DNA of 64,000 nt from Bacteroidales bacterium UBA6397. GTDB lineage: Bacteria; Bacteroidota; Bacteroidia; Bacteroidales; UBA932. Positions 51,799 to 59,173 of this stretch are shown here, in pieces. Below the pieces are notes generated by a model. It worked only from the letters and a program-made list of their open reading frames with translations, had not been told where the DNA came from and did not search any database. Both the position numbers and the translations under genes were made by a program. The stretch covers positions 34,496-98,495 of the forward strand of contig DJQB01000003.1 of assembly GCA_002439875.1 (NCBI GenBank). Reading direction: 5' to 3'. The stretch's first letter is position 1. Each line of letters opens with the position of its first letter.

Positions 51799-53358
51799 CT
51801 AAGGCTGATAGTTTCTCTCAATAGTCACATTAGACGAGGTGTTGTTCTCCTCTTTGCCACCATTGTTGTTGTAGCCGCTGATTTCGCAATTCTTGTTTTC
51901 AGTAATCAGCCCATTACTTTTTGTGTAAATTTTCGTGTTTTCAACAGAGCAGTTTTTGACAAGACTGTGATCATTAAATCCGACAATTCCGCCCGCACGT
52001 TTTTCGGTAGCGTAGACAACTGATTCGGAAACGTGGCAGTTGTCAATGGTGAATCCTTGATACGCAGCCCCTGCGATCACGCCTACGCTCTTCGGGCCGG
52101 TGACGTTCGCTCCGGTGACTTTCAGGTTCTTGATCGTGGCGCCTCCATCATAATTGGCGTTATAATTGAACAAGCCGGTGCCGATACCATTGGATGTGCT
52201 GTGGTTGATCACAAAGTTTTTTACAGTGTGGTTCTGTCCGTCAAAAACTCCGTAAAAAAAGCCGGAGCCATCGCCGAAGCCGTAGATTTCGTGGCCGCCC
52301 AGATCGATGTCGCTGTCCAGAACTACATTCTTGTATTTATTGCCTTCCGGATAAGGCCTACTGTCATTCAACATACCGACAAACTCAGCGGCGGTTTTGA
52401 TGTGGTAAACCCCATCAGCGTCAGGAGTGGGCTTGATTGTTGTCTTGCCGTCCCAAGCCTCGACCACCTCCACCTCGTAGTCCGGTTCCTCAAAACCAGG
52501 CTTTATCACCACGGTGAAATCATTGCCGCTTGTAAGCAGGTTGCCGTAGATGTTAGTGCGGTAGTTACGCTGAAGCGGAACGTTCGTGAAAGTGCGGCTT
52601 TCGGCGTTGTCATAATTGATCGTGACATCCTTGACCTCCTTGTCCTTTGGCATAAGGAGATAGTTCATAGTCAGATAGTCATAGCCCTTGACCGGGAATT
52701 CCTCCGCGGGAAGCGCCTCCGGACTGAACGTCACCTCAGCCTCGCCGGAAACAGTCTCGTCGGAGAAGTTCAATGTGTTGTAGGCCATAACCTTGACACC
52801 CGCTTTTTTCACCTCGTGCCCTCCCTTCTTGGCAGCCTCAAGGTCTGCCGCACCGATGTTGAGCTGAGCGAACGGGCGCCTGAGCTCTACAGTCTCGGAG
52901 AGATTCCCGTCCACCTTGATAGTACTGACCGCATAGAATGCGTCAAAGGCCTCAGTGTTGGAAGGAGCGTTAGTGTAGTCAGCCGTGACTTTACGCCCTT
53001 CGGCGTCAAAAGTGTAGATTGAGTTTTCCGCGTCCGCCCAGAAAATAATCCCATAGGTGTTGCCGTTCACAAGGCGAAGCGAAACCTCCGCCGTCAATGA
53101 TTTGATGGCCACACCGGTCTCGCCAAGATCCTTGAGAAGTGTCCAAGAATTGTCTTTCACCTCGTACACGGAATAGTCCAATGTCGTGGCCGTGGTGCCG
53201 TCCCCGAAGGAACGTGTCTGAAGGCCGCCAGGAAGCTGGGCCGTAAAGGTCACTAAACTCTCGTTACTGTCCTTCACACTGTCGAGCCCATAGTTTGAGC
53301 AGGACGCCGCAACCATAATGGATGCGACCGCGAATGCTGATAATACTTTTTTTAACAT
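51799..53358 (-). CDS. Surface lipoprotein with fimbrillin-like (DUF6562-type) and GLUG-repeat regions
   Basis: A 519-residue lipoprotein. The signal peptide ends in the lipobox VAASC (Cys near residue 20). Residues ~35-290 look like the fimbrillin/DUF6562 fold (NGNTYGIIFWADAENSIYTF, ELRRPFAQLNIGAADLEAAK). From ~345 on there are GLUG-type right-handed helix repeats (GVFDGQNHTVKNFVINHSTS, NLKVTGANVTGPKSVGVIAG, RAGGIVGFNDHSLVKNCSVE). It is probably the terminal surface-exposed product of the fibre operon. Its stop is 123 bp before the GTAACGTG hairpin. Confidence 0.8.
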   Translation of the reverse strand: MLKKVLSAFAVASIMVAASCSNYGLDSVKDSNESLVTFTAQLPGGLQTRSFGDGTTATTLDYSVYEVKDNSWTLLKDLGETGVAIKSLTAEVSLRLVNGNTYGIIFWADAENSIYTFDAEGRKVTADYTNAPSNTEAFDAFYAVSTIKVDGNLSETVELRRPFAQLNIGAADLEAAKKGGHEVKKAGVKVMAYNTLNFSDETVSGEAEVTFSPEALPAEEFPVKGYDYLTMNYLLMPKDKEVKDVTINYDNAESRTFTNVPLQRNYRTNIYGNLLTSGNDFTVVIKPGFEEPDYEVEVVEAWDGKTTIKPTPDADGVYHIKTAAEFVGMLNDSRPYPEGNKYKNVVLDSDIDLGGHEIYGFGDGSGFFYGVFDGQNHTVKNFVINHSTSNGIGTGLFNYNANYDGGATIKNLKVTGANVTGPKSVGVIAGAAYQGFTIDNCHVSESVVYATEKRAGGIVGFNDHSLVKNCSVENTKIYTKSNGLITENKNCEISGYNNNGGKEENNTSSNVTIERNYQP

Positions 53359-53404
53359 AATGTAGATAAAATTTAGAATATAATGTTACAGTTTCTTATT
53401 TATG

Positions 53405-54463
53405 TCATTTAATCTCGACATTGTACTCACCATCAAAATCCGGGGCAATCCCCACTCCCCCGCTTGCGATCGATGTCAGGAACTCGCCTTTCACGATGGT
53501 CAGCCGCCCCCTTTTCAACGGCACATCAATAACCGGGGAGGAAGCCACAAGTTTCCCCTCTGCATTGTACACCTCCATCCTCACCGACACTCCAGCCTCC
53601 GTGCCGTTGACGAAAACATAGTCGAATCCCAGGTCAACCTCACCTTTGTCATTCGGCCTCATCGCACCCTCGAAAGATACTCCCGGCCAAGAATCAGCCG
53701 GTTTGTCGGTGAACATATTGTAGGAGCAAGGCATAAAGCCTTCGTACCTGAACAGCACCTTGTAATCGTCAGGATTGACGCCCCTCGACTCGGGCGAACC
53801 CACCCCACTTGACGCGCTCTCCTTATTTTTAAGAGCTTCCGCCTTCAGCATATTCTCCACGAAGACCATGTAATCAGTTGAAACGAACTTGAACTTCGCC
53901 AACGGCCGTTTCATAGCCACCGTGACCTCGTTGACCGGCTCCGACATCTCATCCTTTCTCACGGTGACGGTTGACTGTCTGCTTCCGCGGAAAGCGTCAC
54001 GGAAGTCGCAACTGCCGACATAGCTGTTCTTGTCCGACAGGACAATCTCAGAGAATTCGGAGGCTGAATAGAATTTGTCGGTCTCTGTGCCCTCCTCAAC
54101 GAAATCCGTCCAGACAAAGATGTTGTACTGTCCCTCGCGGAGCGTCAGCTTCCTCGAACAGTCAAGGTTAGCCACATCATCGCAGGTGAAGACAATGGTA
54201 GAGTCAGCGGTCCGGTCATAACTCCCGTCCGGAAACAAACGGTGGATGCTCACAATATGACGGGCATCGTAGGCATCCGGATTGTCCGCGGCGCGGCTCT
54301 TGACCTGCACAACCTCCTTGTACAAAGGCATCTCCGTGTCGAACTCCAGATGCAGGGTGAAGTCAGCCTTGGTCGGCAAGTCCGGGAACTCGTGCACATC
54401 GCAGCTTGTTACCGCCAATGGCAACAAGACGGAAAGCAAAACTGTCAAAAACTGTGTTTTCAT
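53405..54463 (-). CDS. Fimbrillin-like lipoprotein (DUF6562/FimB-Mfa2 type)
   Basis: A 352-residue lipoprotein with lipobox AVTSC (Cys near residue 21). The mature protein has the beta-rich pattern of anchor/fimbrillin-type proteins: EGQYNIFVWTDFVEEGTETD with KFYSASEFSEIVL, and VNEVTVAMKRPLAKFKFVST. The ATG overlaps the stop of the upstream DUF3575 gene (ATGA). A longer reading from 54538 is rejected because it would overlap that gene by 79 nt and lose the signal peptide. It may anchor or cap a surface fibre; this is inferred from the locus. Confidence 0.78.
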   Translation of the reverse strand: MKTQFLTVLLSVLLPLAVTSCDVHEFPDLPTKADFTLHLEFDTEMPLYKEVVQVKSRAADNPDAYDARHIVSIHRLFPDGSYDRTADSTIVFTCDDVANLDCSRKLTLREGQYNIFVWTDFVEEGTETDKFYSASEFSEIVLSDKNSYVGSCDFRDAFRGSRQSTVTVRKDEMSEPVNEVTVAMKRPLAKFKFVSTDYMVFVENMLKAEALKNKESASSGVGSPESRGVNPDDYKVLFRYEGFMPCSYNMFTDKPADSWPGVSFEGAMRPNDKGEVDLGFDYVFVNGTEAGVSVRMEVYNAEGKLVASSPVIDVPLKRGRLTIVKGEFLTSIASGGVGIAPDFDGEYNVEIK

Positions 54464-55131
54464 CTTCCTTGGCCTCCTTTCCGCCCGATGTTGAAAGCAT
54501 AGACAATCGACACATTGGCCTGATCGACACCGTACCATATTTTCCTGCCGGTCTCATGCAGCAGTCCGTCCCTGACATTACGGAATTTGTCGTAATGCAG
54601 TCTGTAGACACCGGCGCCGATGGAGAATTCCAACCGCCAGCGTCCCCTGCGGCTGACAGGAAGGCGGTAACCTGTGGCGACACCTCCTCCAAGAGCCGGA
54701 CTGTGCCCCCTATGATCTTGGGTGCGGAAGTCTCCATCAAAGGCGACGTTGTACCACGCAAGTCCGAAATGCACCCCTGTGAACCAACCGTCATTGCATC
54801 CAGAATTGTCTGAACACCAGAACCTGATTTCCGGCTGCAGTGCAAGAGTCCGGAATTTCATAGTCGGTTTGAAATAGTTCCACGCCGAATAATAGACAGG
54901 AACTGACAACGACCAGCGCTTTGCCAGATCCACCTCCGCCGCCATGTTGGCGACGGCAATCCCCAAGCCGACAGCGTTGGTTTTCAAATAAAGGCCGGGT
55001 CGCCAGGTTTCAACCGCATTATAGTCCGCACGGAAGTCGACTTCCGCACGGTTATCCTGTGAACGGCACGTAAACGCAACCAAAATCAGGAAAGTTATCA
55101 CAGCGCAAACCCTTTTGAAACACATAGGCAT
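54460..55131 (-). CDS. DUF3575 outer-membrane-type beta-barrel protein
   Basis: About 223 residues with a signal peptide (ITFLILVAFTCRSQ). It carries the DUF3575 pattern: YLKTNAVGLGIAVANMAAEV with DLAKRWSLSVPVYYSAWNYF, then QPEIRFWC and GWFTGVHFGLAWYNVAFDGD. DUF3575 proteins recur at the head of Bacteroidales fimbrial loci and are thought to be outer-membrane barrels. It is the first gene after the invertible promoter. The start could be the ATG at 55131 or at 55125; an in-frame start at 55158 lies within the inverted repeat and is unlikely. Confidence 0.82.
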   Translation of the reverse strand: MPMCFKRVCAVITFLILVAFTCRSQDNRAEVDFRADYNAVETWRPGLYLKTNAVGLGIAVANMAAEVDLAKRWSLSVPVYYSAWNYFKPTMKFRTLALQPEIRFWCSDNSGCNDGWFTGVHFGLAWYNVAFDGDFRTQDHRGHSPALGGGVATGYRLPVSRRGRWRLEFSIGAGVYRLHYDKFRNVRDGLLHETGRKIWYGVDQANVSIVYAFNIGRKGGQGR

Positions 55132-55145
55132 ATCCGTATAGTTCA

Positions 55146-55329
55146 CTTCTATTCGCAAGAGAGGTTTAAAACGTCACAAATATATGGATAATTTTTACAA
55201 ATAACAAAAAAGGATACATACCTTGCTGAAACAATGCCGCCTTCCGAACGGATAAGGATGCCTTTGCAATATGTAAGCATTTTATTATCAGCTACTATTT
55301 GCCAACTGCACCTCTCTTGCGAAGAGAAG
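55146..55329. promoter_or_regulatory. Probable invertible promoter (phase switch) of the surface-fibre operon
   Basis: CTTCTATTCGCAAGAGAGGT (55146-55165) and its near-exact complement (55310-55329, 19/20, with 14 contiguous matching bases on the inner side) bound a 144-bp segment. Inside it a consensus promoter points left to the DUF3575 gene. The only ORFs beside it are the operon and a tyrosine recombinase 27 bp away. Inversion would aim the promoter at the 3' end of the recombinase gene, switching the operon off. Confidence 0.85.
55177..55208 (-). promoter_or_regulatory. Promoter inside the invertible segment
   Basis: Minus strand TTTG (55208-55205), 20 nt, TATATTTG (55184-55177). The start codon of the DUF3575 gene is about 45-50 nt downstream, with the left inverted repeat in between. 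Confidence 0.75.
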
Positions 55330-55355
55330 TCAGGTCATCCCAGTGACATCCTCAT

Positions 55356-56372
55356 TCATAAAGAATTTATAATCAAACTATTTGCATCATCCACTGCGAC
55401 ATTGTCAAATGAAGCGAGATAGATGCGCGTGGTTAATTCCGAGTCATGCCCCATTCCCTCGCAAATGACTGAGATAGGAATGTTCTTGCTATGGGCAATG
55501 CTTGCCCAGGAGTGGCGCGCGACGTACATGGTCAGGGGTACAGAAAGCCCTAACCGGCTGCCGATGATCCTCAAGGCACGGTTTACGTTGTGTTCCATTC
55601 TCAGGTACTGTTTTCTTTCGTCCACACCTCTCCCGGGCTTGATGATAGGCAGCAGATAATCAGAATCCCGAGTTTCATACCTCTCAATAATTCCTTGCAT
55701 GCATTTCTCCAACCTTATGACCAGTTTACGGCCTGTCTTGTGGCGACGGTAGGAAATGATTCCACCCTTCAGATTCCCTTTCCGAAGGTAAGCCATGTCC
55801 ACAAACGACATTCCACGGGAGTAGAAGCTGAAGAGAAACATGTCACGGGCGAAACATAAAACGGACCTTCCGGACAGGTCCATCTCTTTGATCCGCCGCA
55901 TGGCTTCCAAGGGTATAGCCCGTTTGGTAGTCCTCTCGACTCCTGTGTAGACATGTCTGAACGGAAACCGCTGGACGGTAAGATTCTCCTCAACCGCACG
56001 GTTGTAGAGCGCGCGAAGATTGCGCATATAGAAAGATGAACTGTTTGGGCAAACTCCTGTCTCTTTCAAGTAAGCCTCGTAAGCCTGCATCATTTCAGAG
56101 TCCAAGTCATCTATGAATAATTCACCACTACTGTAGTCAGGATCGTCTCTGGCGGTAGCACGGTTATCCAGAAACCGCAGGAAGCTGTTTACCGCCGAAG
56201 CGTAGGTTTCAGAAGTTCGTGTCCGGCCGAGTTGTCTCAACCTGGCAATGACATCCTCCGTGAAACGGAAGAAAGACTGCCCGCGCACACGCCCGCGGAT
56301 GATCCGGTAAGGAACGGACCCTTTCACGCCATATCGGTCGGAAGGGTGGTATTTGTCTCTGACTGTCGCCAT
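55356..56372 (-). CDS. Tyrosine site-specific recombinase (putative promoter invertase)
   Basis: A 338-residue tyrosine recombinase. The N-terminal SAM-like core-binding domain spans ~35-130 (SETYASAVNSFLRFL). Catalytic residues are Arg186 (FSFYSRGMSFVDMA), Lys212 (RRHKTGR), Arg286/His287 (YVARHSWASIA; Tyr replaces the first His of HxxR, as is usual in this Bacteroidota group), His309 (EGMGHDS) and nucleophile Tyr318 (IYLASF). Its size and neighbour arrangement match recombinases that flip promoters of surface genes. The gene ends 27 bp from the right inverted repeat. Confidence 0.9.
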   Translation of the reverse strand: MATVRDKYHPSDRYGVKGSVPYRIIRGRVRGQSFFRFTEDVIARLRQLGRTRTSETYASAVNSFLRFLDNRATARDDPDYSSGELFIDDLDSEMMQAYEAYLKETGVCPNSSSFYMRNLRALYNRAVEENLTVQRFPFRHVYTGVERTTKRAIPLEAMRRIKEMDLSGRSVLCFARDMFLFSFYSRGMSFVDMAYLRKGNLKGGIISYRRHKTGRKLVIRLEKCMQGIIERYETRDSDYLLPIIKPGRGVDERKQYLRMEHNVNRALRIIGSRLGLSVPLTMYVARHSWASIAHSKNIPISVICEGMGHDSELTTRIYLASFDNVAVDDANSLIINSL

Positions 56373-56496
56373 AACATATAGGTAAAAAGATGTTTCATAC
56401 GGCTTGATATTAATATTCGATAATTGAAAAACAAGTCAAGTGTCAGCAATCGTATGTGCCTACGGATGCTGTAGACGGATGACCGAACAGATAAAA

Positions 56497-56542
56497 AACC
56501 TCCGTCCGGATTTTGCTTCTGGCAAGATTCCTGACGGAGGTT
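56497..56542 (-). terminator. Terminator of glnN
   Basis: Arms AACCTCCGTC (56497-56506) and GACGGAGGTT (56533-56542) are perfect complements. On the minus strand the stem runs directly into TTTTTTATC. It lies 29 nt after the glnN stop. Confidence 0.85.
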
Positions 56543-56570
56543 ATGGTTTCAAGACCGGCCGCGGCTCTGA

Positions 56571-58751
56571 CTAACTGATGAACAGCAGCTCGCGGTATTT
56601 AGGGAGAGGCCAGGTGCGGTTGTCGACGATCTCCTCAAGCTTGTCGATCGGACGACGGAGGGCTGAGAAACTCTCGGCAATCTCGTGGTAGGCCACGGCC
56701 TTGGCATATTCATCCTCAAGGACATTGGCCTTCTTGCGGGCCTCGACCATGGCGGTCGCCTTCTCGCGGATCTGGTCGACATATTTGGAGATGCTCTTGA
56801 TCAGGTAGATCTCCTCCTTGCACTCATCCGTGCCGCCGAAGACTTCCTTGCTCAAAGAGATCTCCTTCAGAAGTTTGGACTTATATTCAAGAGCCGCCGG
56901 GATGATGTGGTTGATCGCCATTCTCGCCATCACGCGCGACTCGATCTGGATCATCTTGCTGTAAGTCTCCCACTTCACCTCATTGCGGGCCTCAAGCTCT
57001 TTCTCTGAATATACTCCCGTCTCCTTGAACATCTTGACCGAAGCCGGATCGGTAAACACCTTTATCATCTCCGGAACGCTGGTCTCAACATCCAGACCAC
57101 GTCTCTTGGCCTCGGCCTTCCACTCGTCGGTGTAGCCGTTGCCATCGAAGCAGACGACATCGATGATTGATGCGATTATCGGCTTCAGCGTGTCCATAAT
57201 GGCCACATTCAAGTCCTTGCCGCTGGCCAGTTCCTTGTCAAGATCTTTCTTGAACGCAATAAGCTGCTCAGCCACAGCGGAATTGAGAGTGGTCATCGCA
57301 CCGGCGCAGTTCGCCAGGGAGCCCACGGCCCGGAACTCGAAACGGTTGCCTGTGAAGGCAAACGGAGAAGTCCTGTTACGGTCGGTGTTGTCCACAAAGA
57401 TTTCCGGGATCTCCACCAGACCGACGCTCTTGCCCTTCTTTCCGGCGATCTCGATCGGGGTGTCTGACGGCACCTCAAGCAATTTGTGAAGCACATCGGT
57501 CATCGTCTTTCCAAGAAAAGCGGAGACGATTGCAGGCGGAGCCTCATTGGCGCCGAGACGATGGGCGTTGGTCGCGGTCGCTATGGAGGCCTTCAGCAAG
57601 GCGTTGTGCTTCTGCACTGCTGCCAGCACATTCACGAAGAAAGTGACGAACTGAAGGTTGCCCTTCGCATCCTTGCCCGGAGCCAGAAGCATCGTGCCGG
57701 TGTCGGTCCCGAGTGACCAATTGTTGTGCTTTCCCGAGCCGTTCACCCCGGCGAACGGCTTCTCGTGAAGCAGGACCACGAAGCCGTGCTTGCGGGCGAT
57801 CTTGTTCATCAGGTTCATCACGATCTGGTTCTGGTCATTGGCCAGATTGGTCTCGCCGAAGATAGGAGCGAGCTCGAACTGGTTAGGAGCGACCTCGTTG
57901 TGCCTGGTCTTGAGAGGAATCCCAAGTCGGTGCCCGGCGATCTCAAGGTCACGCATGAACTCGGCGACACGGGTAGGGATGGATCCAAAATAGTGGTCGT
58001 CCAGCTGCTGGTTCTTGGATGAGCTGTGTCCCATCAGGGTTCGGCCGGTGATCATCAGGTCAGGTCTCGCGGCATAGAGGGATTCGTCGACAAGGAAATA
58101 TTCCTGCTCCCATCCAAGGTAGGAATATACCTTGGTGACAGACTTGTCAAAAAGACGGCAGATAGGAACGGCCGCATCAGAAACGGCCTTGAGAGCCTTC
58201 TTAAGAGGTGTCTTGTAGTCCAAGGCCTCGCCAGTGTAGGCGATGAACACGGTCGGGATGCAAAGTGTGTCATCCATGATGAACACAGGGGAAGTCGGAT
58301 CCCAGGCCGTGTAGCCTCGGGCCTCGAATGTCGCGCGGATGCCTCCATTAGGGAAAGATGATGCGTCAGGCTCCTGCTGTGCGAGGGACTTGCCGTCGAA
58401 GGTCTCTATGACACCACCCTTGCCGTCGTAGTCGATCAGAGAGTCGTGTTTCTCGGCGGTGCCTTCGGTCAGAGGCTGGAACCAGTGGGTCACGTGGGTC
58501 ACGTGATGTTCCATCGCCCACTCTTTCATTCCCCTGGCGACTCCGTCGGCGGTCTCCCTGTCAAGAGGCTTGCCGTTGTCGATGCAGTCAAGAAGCGCAT
58601 TCAGAGTCTTGACGTCCAAGTACTTGTGCATCTTCGGACGGTCGAAGACCAATTCCCCGTAGTAATCGGAGGTTTTGCCCTCAGGGCGCTCAGCCGGAAC
58701 AGCCTTCTTCTCGAAGGATTCCTTCACCAGATCTAATCTGTCAATGCTCAT
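56571..58751 (-). CDS. glnN: Glutamine synthetase type III
   Basis: A 726-residue cytosolic enzyme forming glutamine from glutamate, ammonia and ATP. Length and motifs are those of GSIII rather than GSI: KMHKYLDVKTLNALLDCIDN, HWFQPLTEGTAEKHDSL, SYLGWEQEYFLVDESL, KTRHNEVAPNQFELAPIFGE, KPFAGVNGSGKHNNWSLGTD and NRTSPFAFTGNRFEFRAVGS. The gene is monocistronic, ended by the hairpin at 56497-56542. Expression is probably controlled by the Gln-codon leader and terminator upstream (58827-59007). Confidence 0.96.
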   Translation of the reverse strand: MSIDRLDLVKESFEKKAVPAERPEGKTSDYYGELVFDRPKMHKYLDVKTLNALLDCIDNGKPLDRETADGVARGMKEWAMEHHVTHVTHWFQPLTEGTAEKHDSLIDYDGKGGVIETFDGKSLAQQEPDASSFPNGGIRATFEARGYTAWDPTSPVFIMDDTLCIPTVFIAYTGEALDYKTPLKKALKAVSDAAVPICRLFDKSVTKVYSYLGWEQEYFLVDESLYAARPDLMITGRTLMGHSSSKNQQLDDHYFGSIPTRVAEFMRDLEIAGHRLGIPLKTRHNEVAPNQFELAPIFGETNLANDQNQIVMNLMNKIARKHGFVVLLHEKPFAGVNGSGKHNNWSLGTDTGTMLLAPGKDAKGNLQFVTFFVNVLAAVQKHNALLKASIATATNAHRLGANEAPPAIVSAFLGKTMTDVLHKLLEVPSDTPIEIAGKKGKSVGLVEIPEIFVDNTDRNRTSPFAFTGNRFEFRAVGSLANCAGAMTTLNSAVAEQLIAFKKDLDKELASGKDLNVAIMDTLKPIIASIIDVVCFDGNGYTDEWKAEAKRRGLDVETSVPEMIKVFTDPASVKMFKETGVYSEKELEARNEVKWETYSKMIQIESRVMARMAINHIIPAALEYKSKLLKEISLSKEVFGGTDECKEEIYLIKSISKYVDQIREKATAMVEARKKANVLEDEYAKAVAYHEIAESFSALRRPIDKLEEIVDNRTWPLPKYRELLFIS

Positions 58752-58826
58752 AATTTGTCTATTTGTTAAAGGTGTGTATTTCCTTAAACTATATGTTGTT
58801 AATCAAAACTATCCTCAAAAAAGGGA

Positions 58827-58908
58827 GAAGGCTGATCCGCGGGGAACCAGCCTTCAATATTTAAATCATAATATCCTTTATTCCGCAATGAATATGCCGT
58901 CAGGCTGG
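58827..58908 (-). promoter_or_regulatory. Attenuator: terminator with competing antiterminator, glnN leader
   Basis: On the minus strand GAAGGCTGG (58855-58847) pairs with CAGCCTTC (58834-58827), then TCCCTTTTTT, an intrinsic terminator 75 nt before glnN. The same 5' arm can pair instead with CCAGCCT (58908-58902), the last codons plus first stop base of the leader ORF. The two pairings exclude each other. Confidence 0.8.
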
Positions 58909-59007
58909 AAGGCCGGCACACACGAAATCATTCAGGACCTGAACATTCTGGCTCTGAAATCCCTGCTGGAACCGCTGCTGTCGGTATGTGTGGGCTTCGA
59001 GTATCAT
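58900..59007 (-). CDS. Glutamine-rich 35-residue leader peptide of glnN
   Basis: The ORF runs from ATG (59007) to TGA (58902-58900). The peptide starts MILEAHTYRQQRFQQGFQSQ and ends NDFVCAGLPA. Seven of its 35 residues are Gln (positions 10, 11, 14, 15, 18, 20, 23), all CAG. An AAGAGG lies directly before the ATG and a TATCTTTG -7 box 47 nt upstream. Its end overlaps the antiterminator sequence. Ribosome stalling at Gln codons would leave that sequence free and allow glnN readthrough. It could also be a functional small protein. Not in-frame with glnN. Confidence 0.75.
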   Translation of the reverse strand: MILEAHTYRQQRFQQGFQSQNVQVLNDFVCAGLPA

Positions 59008-59054
59008 CCTCTTGAAATTTTGATGGCGCAAGTTATGAAATCAATTCTGAACCG

Positions 59055-59062
59055 CAAAGATA
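59055..59062 (-). promoter_or_regulatory. -7 promoter box (TATCTTTG) of the glnN leader
   Basis: Minus strand TATCTTTG, 47 nt before the leader ORF start. No convincing -33 box is seen. Confidence 0.55.
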
Positions 59063-59173
59063 TTTTTCGACTTTATCGGTTTAGTGCAGCCTTCAAGGGG
59101 TCTGGGGAATACGGTCCCCAGTACCCCACCGGGGCTGTCACGAAGTGACTGGGGGTTGAGGGAAATGGAGTTT

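Noticed and set aside
52033..53022. 329-codon plus-strand frame opposite the GLUG lipoprotein gene
   Set aside because: The opposite strand has a signal peptide, lipobox and repeat domain; this frame shows none.
58675..59148. 157-codon plus-strand frame across the glnN leader
   Set aside because: It starts inside glnN in antisense and crosses the promoter, leader ORF and terminator found on the other strand. The minus-strand reading explains the region better.
59090..59160. Dispersed repeat and terminator cluster after the GDPD-HAD gene
   Set aside because: There are several short G/C stems (GGGGA ... TCCCC, CACGAAGTG), but none is clearly a terminator and the match to the dispersed repeat is poor.
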